Source: Candidatus Moraniibacteriota bacterium (lineage in GTDB: Bacteria > Patescibacteriota > Minisyncoccia > Moranbacterales > UBA9337). Taken from it: 10,950 nucleotides of DNA. Of this stretch, positions 1-6,112 are shown one piece after another; the first letter of the stretch is position 1, and every line of letters begins with the position of its first letter. The notes under the pieces were generated by a model. That model was not told the DNA's origin. It worked only from the letters and a program-made list of their open reading frames with translations, and did not search any database. The translations under genes were made by a program, and so were the position numbers. The stretch lies in NCBI GenBank assembly GCA_003507475.1, contig DNVQ01000006.1, positions 28,843-39,792 of the forward strand, given 5' to 3'.

Positions 1-555
1 GTTATTGCCACAAAACTGATTGCTGATGAAAAAACCGGGATTTTGATGTCCAAGTCCAATGGAACCGGAGTTTTCTTAAATTTAGACGCTAATAATCTTT
101 TTGGAGCGATAATGGCTCAGTCAGATGGAATGATCAAACCTTTGGCCGTGGGTTGTACCAGAATTTCACTTTCTGAGATTGAAGAGATGATTAAATTGGA
201 GAATCCTCGCGATGCGAAGGTGAGATTGGCTTGGGAAATTGTAAAAATTTATCATGGAGAGGAAAAAGCAAAAGAGGCCCAGGAGTATTTTGTGAATACT
301 TTTTCCAAAAAAGAATTGCCAGAAGATATCGCTGAACTAACGGGAGGCGAGGGGGAGAGTTTAATTGATTTTATCATGAAGGCAGGATTTGCTACTAGCA
401 AGAGTGATGCGCGCAGAAAAATTGAGCAGGGAGGAGTTTCAATCGATGGAGAGAAAATTCCAGTTGGAGAGTTGGTCTTGACGAAAGATAAATTTAATGG
501 AAAAATACTTAAGGTTGGAAAGATAAATTTTGTTAAAATAGTTTTTGAATCTTAA
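1..555 (+). CDS. tyrS: Tyrosyl-tRNA synthetase, C-terminal part (5' end outside window)
   Basis: The reading frame is open from base 1 to the TAA at 553-555, so 184 codons are present and the N-terminal catalytic half lies upstream. The product would attach tyrosine to tRNA-Tyr in the cytoplasm. Visible parts are a KMSKS-type loop (LMSKSNGTG, codons 15-23), then a segment ending in NPRDAKVRLAWEIVKIYHGE, which matches the end of the class I catalytic/anticodon region in TyrZ-like bacterial enzymes. A C-terminal S4 RNA-binding domain follows (about codons 116-183; AGFATSKSDARRKIEQGGVS is its typical core). The first Lys of KMSKS is replaced by Leu, while the second Lys is kept. A start at the ATG or TTG near 43 would cut off the active site, so the gene should be read as 5'-partial. 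The identification is secure at family level. Confidence 0.93.
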   Translation, partial: VIATKLIADEKTGILMSKSNGTGVFLNLDANNLFGAIMAQSDGMIKPLAVGCTRISLSEIEEMIKLENPRDAKVRLAWEIVKIYHGEEKAKEAQEYFVNTFSKKELPEDIAELTGGEGESLIDFIMKAGFATSKSDARRKIEQGGVSIDGEKIPVGELVLTKDKFNGKILKVGKINFVKIVFES

Positions 556-566
556 TCTTTTTAAAT

Positions 567-593
567 AAGGAGGAACAATTGCTGGTGCAATAA
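567..593 (+). other. Orphan Shine-Dalgarno with a four-codon mini-ORF
   Basis: A perfect AAGGAGG (567-573) is followed after 5 nt by TTG CTG GTG CAA TAA (579-593). No longer frame opens from it. It may be a relic of a lost gene, a leader peptide or chance. It stands out because the next real gene, rfbC, has no such site. Confidence 0.3.
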
Positions 594-601
594 ATTATTA
601 A

Positions 602-641
602 AAACAATACTTTGATAAATTTTTATCAATGTTGATTGTTT
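602..641. other. Two-tier AT-rich stem-loop between tyrS and rfbC
   Basis: The outer arms AAACAAT (602-608) and ATTGTTT (635-641) enclose inner arms TTGATAA (612-618) and TTATCAA (623-629) with a 4-nt loop. It could form at the 3' end of the tyrS transcript. It is not followed by an immediate U-run, so a terminator role is only possible. The rest of 556-754 is AT-rich; I see no gene there and no promoter that I would defend. Confidence 0.35.
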
Positions 642-754
642 GGCGTGTTTATTGCTCATAATACAATTTTATTATTTTTTATAAAGACTACCTTAAAATA
701 GTGCCTAATTTAATTTTTTTAAAATATATTAATTTACTAACATAAAATAAAAAT

Positions 755-1300
755 ATGAATATCACAAAAACAAACATTGATGGAGTTTTAATTATTGAGC
801 CGAAGATTTTTGGAGACGAAAGAGGTTTTTTTGTTGAAACTTATAATTTGGAAAAGCATAAGGAGGCTGGGATGATCTTACCTTTTGTCCAAGATAATCT
901 TTCTTCATCGGCTAAGGGGGTTTTGAGAGGTCTGCATTTTCAAAAGAAACCCTTTGCTCAGGGAAAATTGGTTCAAGTTATAAAAGGTAAAGTTTTAGAT
1001 GTGGCAGTGGATATTCGCAAAAACTCTCCTACTCGCGGTCAATATGTGGCGATAGAACTTTCAGGAGAAAATAAGAAGCAACTTTGGATTGCTCCAGGAC
1101 TGGCACATGGATTTCTTTCTTTGGAAGATGATACTATTTTTAGTTATAAATGCACTAATTTTTATAATCCAGCTTCCGAACGAGGAGTAATGTGGGATGA
1201 TAAAGATTTAAATATCGATTGGAAATTTAAAGAATATGGAATTGATAAACCCATAGTTTCAGAAAAAGACCAAAAAAATCTTTATTTTAGCGAATTGTAA
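755..1300 (+). CDS. rfbC: dTDP-4-dehydrorhamnose 3,5-epimerase
   Basis: This is a 181-aa cupin-fold epimerase of the RmlC/RfbC family. The family inverts C3 and C5 of dTDP-4-dehydro-6-deoxyglucose on the way to dTDP-L-rhamnose for surface polysaccharide. Diagnostic stretches are FGDERGFFVETYN (19-31), KGVLRGLHFQ with the probable catalytic His61 (54-63), VDIRKNSPTRGQY (85-97), the cupin segment APGLAHGF (113-120), the conserved Tyr131 before NFYNP, and SERGVMWDD (141-149). Asp172 in the C-terminal SEKD is the likely partner of His61. The length is normal for the family (about 180 aa). The ATG at 755 is the only start that keeps the whole N-terminus. No SD sequence is visible in the AT-rich 40 nt upstream. 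No other rhamnose-pathway gene is in the window. Confidence 0.95.
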   Translation: MNITKTNIDGVLIIEPKIFGDERGFFVETYNLEKHKEAGMILPFVQDNLSSSAKGVLRGLHFQKKPFAQGKLVQVIKGKVLDVAVDIRKNSPTRGQYVAIELSGENKKQLWIAPGLAHGFLSLEDDTIFSYKCTNFYNPASERGVMWDDKDLNIDWKFKEYGIDKPIVSEKDQKNLYFSEL

Positions 1301-1344
1301 AGTTTCTTTATTTTTTAATTCAGTTTTTTTAAGTTTTCTTTTCA

Positions 1345-1385
1345 TAAAAAACGCCCGCCGTTTGGTTTTCCTACTAGGCGGACGT
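1345..1385 (-). terminator. Rho-independent terminator of the minus-strand gene
   Basis: ACGCCCGCC (1351-1359) and GGCGGACGT (1377-1385) form a 9-position stem with one mismatch. Read on the minus strand it is followed by six U residues (A-run 1346-1351). No U-run follows on the plus strand, so it serves the minus-strand gene ending at 1406, not rfbC. Confidence 0.8.
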
Positions 1386-1405
1386 GGTAAACTGGGGTGG
1401 CGGAA

Positions 1406-1684
1406 TCAACGGATCCGCACTTCGACGAACTTTCCTTCAATACGCCGTATGTCTTCGGTATCCTTGAATGCGTAATCGGACTGCAAAAGTTCAGCATTCT
1501 GGCCTTCGGGAACTGTCAGCTGGGGCTTGCCATCGACGAGACCAAGAAGAATGCCTGTTTCCCCAAGGCACAAGAGTTGTGGCGTCTTCTCCTTATGTTT
1601 GTATTCGGGACGGTAATCTCCACCTCGAAAGACAAGCGCTCCGTTAACAATTTCAAATAAAGCACTACTGATATAAGCTCGCAT
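1406..1684 (-). CDS. Unrecognised 92-aa protein, G+C-rich stand-alone gene
   Basis: I do not recognise the family. The start at 1684 is set by AAGGAG (1691-1696) six bases upstream, one of the clearest SD sites in the window. A sigma70-type promoter (1729-1757) and a terminator (1345-1385) complete a one-gene unit. The protein has no membrane segment or signal peptide. It alternates short hydrophobic stretches with Gly and charged residues (e.g. GGDYRPEYKHKEK, LCLGETGILLGLVDGKPQL) and ends in KFVEVRIR, which suggests a small beta-rich cytoplasmic protein; that is inference. Base composition differs from its surroundings: 91 of 180 bases at 1441-1620 are G or C, against 20 of 60 in a sampled line of rfbC. 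Arginine is coded mostly by CGN, while neighbours favour AGA. This suggests recent acquisition. An overlapping plus-strand frame (1397-1660) has no SD and is taken as a shadow. Confidence 0.75.
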   Translation of the reverse strand: MRAYISSALFEIVNGALVFRGGDYRPEYKHKEKTPQLLCLGETGILLGLVDGKPQLTVPEGQNAELLQSDYAFKDTEDIRRIEGKFVEVRIR

Positions 1685-1690
1685 GGTTAT

Positions 1691-1723
1691 CTCCTTTTCT
1701 TGTGGTAGTCGCGGAATTGCGAC
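1691..1723 (-). promoter_or_regulatory. 5'-UTR hairpin and ribosome binding site of the 92-aa gene
   Basis: GTCGC and GCGAC (1708-1723) form a 5-bp stem with a 6-nt loop just after the predicted transcription start. The SD AAGGAG (1691-1696) follows it. A hairpin at the extreme 5' end may stabilise the message or act as an operator. Confidence 0.55.
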
Positions 1724-1728
1724 ATAGT

Positions 1729-1757
1729 ATAATAGCGCTTAATCCTCCGTATGTCAA
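1729..1757 (-). promoter_or_regulatory. Sigma70-type promoter for the minus-strand 92-aa gene
   Basis: Read on the minus strand: TTGACA (1757-1752), a 17-bp spacer, then TATTAT (1734-1729). This is a perfect -35 and a 5/6 -10. Transcription should start near 1722, giving a leader of about 38 nt. It diverges from the T-box leader. Confidence 0.8.
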
Positions 1758-1790
1758 TATTTATTTGCCAAAAAGATATTTTTAATGTAG

Positions 1791-1796
1791 TATAAA
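1791..1796 (+). promoter_or_regulatory. Possible -10 element for the T-box leader
   Basis: TATAAA lies about 30 nt before the first leader helix, which would place the transcript start near 1803. No good -35 sits at standard distance (TTGCCA at 1765-1770 leaves a 20-bp spacer), so the call is weak and depends mainly on position. Confidence 0.35.
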
Positions 1797-1899
1797 TTTG
1801 TTGAACATAACTCTTTAGTAGGGTGGTTATCACCATTTGAATTCGTTTGAAAGCGAGAGAGTGTGAGAAGAAATGTATCGCAAAGTTCTTGATAGGCAA

Positions 1900-1923
1900 T
1901 CCGCCTTCGCCAAGGCTTCGGCG
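1900..1923. repeat. G+C-rich dispersed-repeat unit inside T-box Stem I
   Basis: This block contains the hairpin GCCTT-cgcc-AAGGC (1903-1916) and outer CGCC/GGCG. Translated on the minus strand it reads RSLGEGG, a peptide signature of a widespread short intergenic repeat. It lies in the distal part of the proposed Stem I. Only one copy is seen in this window, so its repeat status rests on recognition. Confidence 0.45.
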
Positions 1924-2006
1924 CGACACAGTAGACCTCATCGGGTAAGCCCGTGATAGCAGAAATAAGGGTAATTAGTATTATGTATTTGGTATTTTGT
2001 ATTTTA

Positions 2007-2040
2007 CTACAAACTACTAGCTACAAACTACTGGCTACTA
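2007..2040. repeat. Tandem 14-nt repeat in the T-box leader
   Basis: Two units CTACAAACTACTAG and CTACAAACTACTGG (2007-2034; one mismatch) are followed by a partial third, CTACTA. They sit directly before the T-box, in the linker where Stem III is normally found. A looser run of TTACAAAA-like units follows the terminator at about 2136-2175. Confidence 0.7.
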
Positions 2041-2095
2041 AATTAAGGTGGTACCACGATTGTTTACAGTTGCTCCCAAGCGACGTGACATGCGT

Positions 2096-2130
2096 CCTTA
2101 AACATTTTATGTGTTTAAGGCTTTTTTATT
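2096..2130 (+). terminator. T-box regulated terminator
   Basis: CCTTAAACA (2096-2104) and TGTTTAAGG (2112-2120) form a perfect 9-bp stem with a 7-nt loop, followed by C and a U-rich run (2122-2134). Its left arm also belongs to the antiterminator, so the two folds exclude each other. Confidence 0.9.
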
Positions 2131-2181
2131 TTTTACTATTACAAAATTACAAAAATTTTACAAAAATACAAAAAAGATAAA

Positions 2182-2209
2182 TACTACCGTACTCTAGTGT
2201 ACGGTAGTA
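2182..2209. promoter_or_regulatory. 28-bp palindrome, trp-operator-like, upstream of the TrpR-like gene
   Basis: Perfect 11-bp arms TACTACCGTAC (2182-2192) and GTACGGTAGTA (2199-2209) flank TCTAGT. The centre, CGTACT-CTAG-TGTACG, contains the GTACT and CTAG elements of the E. coli trp operator half site. It lies 28 bp before the ATG of the regulator gene and has no U-run, so an operator fits better than a terminator. A second copy is at 2776-2803. Confidence 0.65.
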
Positions 2210-2237
2210 AAATGCTAAAAATAATTTACATATTTTT

Positions 2238-2765
2238 ATGACAGAAAGTACTAAAAATTTAAAAAAAGATGAAGTTGGAAAAATGTTTTATAAGCTATGT
2301 TTAGCTATTTCCAAAATAAAAAAACCAGACGAGGTGTCTGATTTACTGAGTGATTTGTTGACTGCTAATGAAGTAGCTATGATTTCCAAAAGATTAAAGG
2401 TGGCAGAAATGATATTGGACGGTTTTCCTTATGATGAAATAGTAGAAAAATTAAAAGTTGGAAACGGAACAATTGCAAGAGTCCATGAATGGTTAAATAT
2501 TTCTGGGGAAGGATATCGCAAAGCAGTAGAGATTACTAAAGGTAAAGATGTCGTAAAAGAAGATGATTATTATAAAAGAAGCTTCACCAATATAAAGAAA
2601 AAATATCCCATGTATTACTGGCCAGAAATCGTGTTGGAAAATATTATAAAAAATTCCAATAAAAAGCAGAAAGAAGAGATTAGAAAAGTGGTGGAACAAA
2701 TGGATAAGATGAAAGAAAAAACTGATTTGTACAAAAAATTAAAAAGAATAACTAAGTATTTTTGA
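2238..2765 (+). CDS. TrpR/YerC-like DNA-binding regulator with C-terminal extension
   Basis: This 175-aa protein has an N-terminal Trp-repressor-type helical domain (about residues 13-95). The stretch LLSDLLTANEVAMISKRLKV (36-55) and the helix-turn-helix region FPYDEIVEKLKVGNGTIARV (63-82), ending in HEWLN, match the YerC/YecD branch of the TrpR superfamily. The ~80-residue C-terminal part is rich in Lys and helix-forming residues and is not found in E. coli TrpR (about 108 aa); I do not recognise it. The regulator lies between a T-box leader and ileS, with a trp-operator-like palindrome before it and another after it. Autoregulation and control of ileS are therefore reasonable inferences. 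The ligand, if any, is unknown: YerC-type proteins often lack a clear tryptophan pocket. No SD is visible before the ATG at 2238; this start keeps the full domain. Confidence 0.85.
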   Translation: MTESTKNLKKDEVGKMFYKLCLAISKIKKPDEVSDLLSDLLTANEVAMISKRLKVAEMILDGFPYDEIVEKLKVGNGTIARVHEWLNISGEGYRKAVEITKGKDVVKEDDYYKRSFTNIKKKYPMYYWPEIVLENIIKNSNKKQKEEIRKVVEQMDKMKEKTDLYKKLKRITKYF

Positions 2766-2775
2766 AATAGTAAAA

Positions 2776-2803
2776 TCCTACTGTACTCTAGTGTACGGTA
2801 GTA
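2776..2803. promoter_or_regulatory. Second trp-operator-like palindrome, upstream of ileS
   Basis: Left arm TCCTACTGTAC (2776-2786), centre TCTAGT, right arm GTACGGTAGTA (2793-2803). Nine of 11 arm positions pair, plus one G-T wobble. The right arm and centre are identical to the first copy, and the match continues downstream (TAAGATGC against TAAAATGC). It starts 10 bp after the regulator's stop codon and ends 39 bp before the ileS ATG. Confidence 0.65.
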
Positions 2804-2842
2804 AGATGCAAGTAGGTAATAATTAAAATTTTTATAAAATAT

Positions 2843-5809
2843 ATGTTTAAAAAAGTGGATTTAAGAAAAAAATATTCAGAGATGGAAAAAGAGGTTTTGA
2901 ATTTTTGGAGAGAAGATAAGACATTTGAAAAATCTGTTAATCAGAGAGACAAAAAAAATGCTTATGTTTTTTATGATGGGCCTCCATTTATCACTGGAGT
3001 GCCTCATTATGGAACATTACTTTCTTCGATTGTAAAAGATGTGGTGCCGAGATATTGGACTATGAAAGGAAAACACGTCGAAAGACGTTGGGGTTGGGAT
3101 TGTCATGGGTTGCCTGCAGAAAATCTAGTAGAAAAGAAATTGGGCATCAAAGATAAACGCGATATTCCAAAAATTGGATTAGAAAAATATATCGAGACTT
3201 GCCACGCCGAAATGGTGCAGGGTGGAAGCGTATGGGAAGATACGATTGAAAGAATCGGACGCTGGGTGGAATTTAAAAACGCCTATAAGACCATGGACAA
3301 GGAATACATGGAAAGTGTTTGGTGGGCTTTTAAAACTTTGCATGAAAAAGGAAAAATTTATGAAGGAGAAAAAGTTTTGATGTATTGTACTCGTTGTGCA
3401 ACCCCGATTTCTAAAGCAGAAGTGGCTATGGATAATAGTTATAAGGTGGTAACTGATCCGTCGAGTTATGTAAAATTTCATTTAAAAGCCGATCAAGAGT
3501 GGGCAGGAGGAAAATATAAAACAAAAAATGCTGTATATATGATTGCTTGGACTACTACTCCTTGGACATTGTCAGCTAATGTGGCTTTGGCAGTTGGCAC
3601 GGACGTTGATTATACAGCACTTAGGATTAATGATATCAAAGAGCTTTTAATCGTAGCCAGGGATAGCGTTAGTAAATTATTCAAGGATGATAAAATTGAA
3701 ATTGTTCATGATGATATCAAGGGAAGTGATTTGATCGGATTAAAATACGAACCACTGTTTGAAAATCATGGAGAAAATGCCCACCGAGTTATTGGAGCTG
3801 ATTTTGTTACTACCGAAGACGGAACAGGTATCGTGCATATTGCCCCAGCTTTTGGAGAAGACGATTATGCAATGTCCAAAAAAGAAAATCTTCCAGTGAT
3901 AAATACTGTTGATGAAAATGGAATGTATATAGATGGCAGATGGGAAGGGAAAAATGTTTGGGAGGTAAACAAAGAAATTGCCAAGACATTAAAAGAGGAA
4001 GGGACGGTAATGCATATTGATTACATTCAGCATGATTATCCTCACTGTCATAGATGCGGGACAAAATTGATGTATCGAGCGCATCCAAGTTGGTTTATGG
4101 ATATTGATGGACAAAGATCCGAGATGCTTGAGCAAAATAAAAATATCAATTGGTTTCCTGAACATTTTAAAGAGAAGAGATTTAAAAACACAGTTGAAAC
4201 TGCGCCTGATTGGAATTTAAGCCGGGATCGTTTTTGGGCGACTCCAATTCCTGTTTGGCGAGGCAAAAAAGAAGACGGAACGGTAGTAGAAAAAGTAATT
4301 GGCAGTTATGCTGAATTAAAAGAACTTTCCGGACAAGAACTTCCTGATTATCATTTGCCGTATGTGGATAGAATTGAGTTTGAATTAGATGGCATAAAAA
4401 TGAAAAGAATTGAAAAAGTAATGGATTGCTGGTTTGAATCAGGTTCAATGCCATTTGCTCAATTTCATTATCCTTTTGAAAATAAAGAAAAATTTGAGGA
4501 GAATTTTCCAGGGGATTTTATTTCTGAATATGTGGGTCAGATACGTGCTTGGTTTTATTATCTGCATGCTATTTCAGTGGGAATTTTTGGTAAAGAAGCC
4601 TTTAAAAACGTAATTGTTACAGGAACTATCGCCGGTTCAGACGGTAAAAAAATGAGTAAGTCATTGGGTAATTACACGGATTCAAATATTTTGTTGGATC
4701 AATATAGTTCAGATGCTCTTCGCTATTTATTGATGAGTTCACCACTTTTAAATGGAGATGACTTTGCCTTGATTGATAAGGATGTTTCTGATATTCAGAG
4801 AAAATTGGAAACACTTTGGAATAGTTATGGATTTTTTGTGATGTATGCCAATGTAGATAATTGGTCTCCAGAAAAATTAAATGGAGCGCCAAAAGTATCC
4901 AACTTATTGGATAAATGGATTATTTCCAAGTTGCACAGGCTAATCAAAACAGTTGACGAAAATATGCTAGTTTATAATGTGCCTAATGCTGTTAATCCAA
5001 TTGTGGATTTTATTGACGAACTTTCCAATTGGTATATTCGTCGCAGCCGAAAGAGATTTTGGAAGAGTGAGAATGATGGAGATAAAAATGAAGCCTATCA
5101 GACTTTGCATTATGTGCTTGTCCAATTATCTAAAGTTATAGCACCTTTCACGCCGTTTATTGCGGAGGAGATTTATAGAAACTTGACCAGCCCTCACCCC
5201 AACCCTCTCCCGGAGGGCGAGGGGGTTCCTGTATCTGTGCATTTAGAGGATTTTCCTGTGGCTGATGAAAGTTTGATTGATGAAAAAATTAATGCTGATA
5301 TGCAAGCGGTAAGAGAAATTGTAAATATTGGATTGCAACTTCGAGCCAAGAGTGCCATTAAAGTAAGACAACCTTTGAACGAATTAAGAATAATGAATTA
5401 TGAATTAAGTGAGGAACTTTTAGATATTGTAAAAGAGGAGGTAAATGTTAAAAATGTTGCGGTTGTTGAAACTGTTAAAGATGTTGAAAATGTAATTTGG
5501 GATGGGGAAAATAAAATAGGCTTAAATACAGAAATTACTCCTGAATTAAAATTAGAAGGACAGGCTAGGGAAATTATTCGATATATTCAAGAAATGCGCA
5601 AGCAAGCGGGTTATGATGTTGACAATCGAATAAGAGTATGGCATAGTGGAATGTCAGAAGTTTTTGATAATGAAAAACTGAAAGACATCATCGCCAAAGA
5701 AACTTTGGCAGATGAAGTTCTTTCCAAAGAGGATAAGTCTCCTGAAATTGACCTTGAAAAAGAATTTGAAGTCGATGGAGAAAAACTTATTATTTCCATA
5801 AAGAGGTAA
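2843..5809 (+). CDS. ileS: Isoleucyl-tRNA synthetase
   Basis: A 988-aa class I synthetase that charges tRNA-Ile with isoleucine in the cytoplasm. Seen in order: the HIGH-type motif GPPFITGVPHYGTL (46-59), GWDCHGLP (84-91), a CxxC pair (C182/C185), the editing-domain signature AWTTTPWTLSANVAL (235-249), a second CxxC (C402/C405) followed by AHPSWF, the KMSKS loop (603-607), and the helical anticodon-binding region with DELSNWYIRRSRKRFW. The length and layout resemble the archaeal/eukaryote-like IleRS clade. A dispersed repeat is read through in frame as SPHPNPLPEGEG (783-794), between the anticodon-binding helices and the C-terminal part. The ATG at 2843 is not preceded by an SD; the nearest upstream signal is the palindrome at 2776-2803. 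The T-box leader upstream, and possibly the TrpR-like regulator, should control expression. A membrane-protein gene starts 8 bp after the stop. Confidence 0.98.
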   Translation: MFKKVDLRKKYSEMEKEVLNFWREDKTFEKSVNQRDKKNAYVFYDGPPFITGVPHYGTLLSSIVKDVVPRYWTMKGKHVERRWGWDCHGLPAENLVEKKLGIKDKRDIPKIGLEKYIETCHAEMVQGGSVWEDTIERIGRWVEFKNAYKTMDKEYMESVWWAFKTLHEKGKIYEGEKVLMYCTRCATPISKAEVAMDNSYKVVTDPSSYVKFHLKADQEWAGGKYKTKNAVYMIAWTTTPWTLSANVALAVGTDVDYTALRINDIKELLIVARDSVSKLFKDDKIEIVHDDIKGSDLIGLKYEPLFENHGENAHRVIGADFVTTEDGTGIVHIAPAFGEDDYAMSKKENLPVINTVDENGMYIDGRWEGKNVWEVNKEIAKTLKEEGTVMHIDYIQHDYPHCHRCGTKLMYRAHPSWFMDIDGQRSEMLEQNKNINWFPEHFKEKRFKNTVETAPDWNLSRDRFWATPIPVWRGKKEDGTVVEKVIGSYAELKELSGQELPDYHLPYVDRIEFELDGIKMKRIEKVMDCWFESGSMPFAQFHYPFENKEKFEENFPGDFISEYVGQIRAWFYYLHAISVGIFGKEAFKNVIVTGTIAGSDGKKMSKSLGNYTDSNILLDQYSSDALRYLLMSSPLLNGDDFALIDKDVSDIQRKLETLWNSYGFFVMYANVDNWSPEKLNGAPKVSNLLDKWIISKLHRLIKTVDENMLVYNVPNAVNPIVDFIDELSNWYIRRSRKRFWKSENDGDKNEAYQTLHYVLVQLSKVIAPFTPFIAEEIYRNLTSPHPNPLPEGEGVPVSVHLEDFPVADESLIDEKINADMQAVREIVNIGLQLRAKSAIKVRQPLNELRIMNYELSEELLDIVKEEVNVKNVAVVETVKDVENVIWDGENKIGLNTEITPELKLEGQAREIIRYIQEMRKQAGYDVDNRIRVWHSGMSEVFDNEKLKDIIAKETLADEVLSKEDKSPEIDLEKEFEVDGEKLIISIKR
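5191..5225. repeat. Palindromic dispersed repeat embedded in frame in ileS
   Basis: This 35-nt element matches 6626-6660 at 32 of 35 positions, with the first 21 nt identical. Arms CCCTCTCCC (5203-5211) and GGGCGAGGG (5215-5223) pair with one mismatch around GGA. In ileS it codes for most of SPHPNPLPEGEG, a peptide typical of this repeat class. It is far richer in G+C than the surrounding gene. Confidence 0.85.
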
Positions 5810-5816
5810 TAGAAAA

Positions 5817-6080
5817 ATGAATATCTGTGACGGGAGAATCCAGGAAGAGGCGCGGAGATTTGGTGATTTACTGGCAAGATGTGTCTGTTTTGCAGTATGC
5901 ATACCTTTTGTGGCTGGAATTATTTGTAAAATTCATTGTGGCATTATTGATTATTTTTCTGATGTTGAATTTAGAATTTTAATCGCTATTGAGGCCATTG
6001 TGGTCATTGTCGCATCATATATGGTTTGTCAAATGCTTTTGCAGATCATTGGATATTTGCAAAGAAATTTTGGCGAATGA
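5817..6080 (+). CDS. Small two-span membrane protein, unknown
   Basis: This 87-aa protein has two probable membrane helices (about 18-37 and 53-75), a charged N-terminus (RIQEEARRFGD) and a short polar C-terminus. It has seven cysteines (4, 22, 24, 28, 37, 41, 71), high for its size. I do not recognise the family. The start at 5817 follows AGAGG (5802-5806), which overlaps the end of ileS, so translation may be coupled to ileS. The next gene is also a small membrane protein, and both end before the terminator at 6476. The first 60 bases are nearly 50% G+C, above the local average. An alternative frame at 5989-6231 lacks an SD and is rejected. Confidence 0.7.
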   Translation: MNICDGRIQEEARRFGDLLARCVCFAVCIPFVAGIICKIHCGIIDYFSDVEFRILIAIEAIVVIVASYMVCQMLLQIIGYLQRNFGE

Positions 6081-6112
6081 AAATTTTATAAATTTCTCTC
6101 AGGGGAGGTTTT

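Larger units (their letters stand above)
1826..2127 (+). promoter_or_regulatory. T-box riboswitch leader (probably tRNA-Ile responsive)
   Basis: T-box leaders bind a cognate uncharged tRNA and then allow transcription of the genes below. The core is explicit: the T-box AAGGTGGTACCACG (2045-2058), whose AAGG and ACG can pair with CGTCCTT (2093-2099), leaving the standard 7-nt bulge TGGTACC. This antiterminator excludes the terminator that starts at 2096. The TGGT in the bulge would pair with a tRNA 3' end ACCA, so the discriminator should be A, as in tRNA-Ile. A likely Stem I base is GTTATCAC (1826-1833) with GTGATAGC (1953-1960). An ATC at 1940-1942, inside Stem I, is a candidate isoleucine specifier, but I cannot place the specifier loop with certainty. 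Downstream genes are a TrpR-like regulator and ileS, which supports isoleucine. Two repeat-like blocks (1900-1923, 2007-2040) sit inside the leader. Confidence 0.88.

Noticed and set aside
1397..1660. 87-aa plus-strand ORF antisense to the 92-aa gene
   Set aside because: It has no SD or promoter, while the opposite strand has a full set of expression signals over the same bases.
1687..1941. 84-aa minus-strand ORF
   Set aside because: It runs across the promoter and 5'-UTR of the 92-aa gene and the T-box leader, and its start region is repeat sequence (RSLGEGG).
1953..2180. 75-aa plus-strand ORF
   Set aside because: It spans the T-box, antiterminator and terminator; the sequence is explained by RNA structure and has no SD.
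2182..2803. The two palindromes as a CRISPR or as terminators
   Set aside because: There are only two copies, separated by a gene, with no spacers. No U-run follows the hairpin on either strand.
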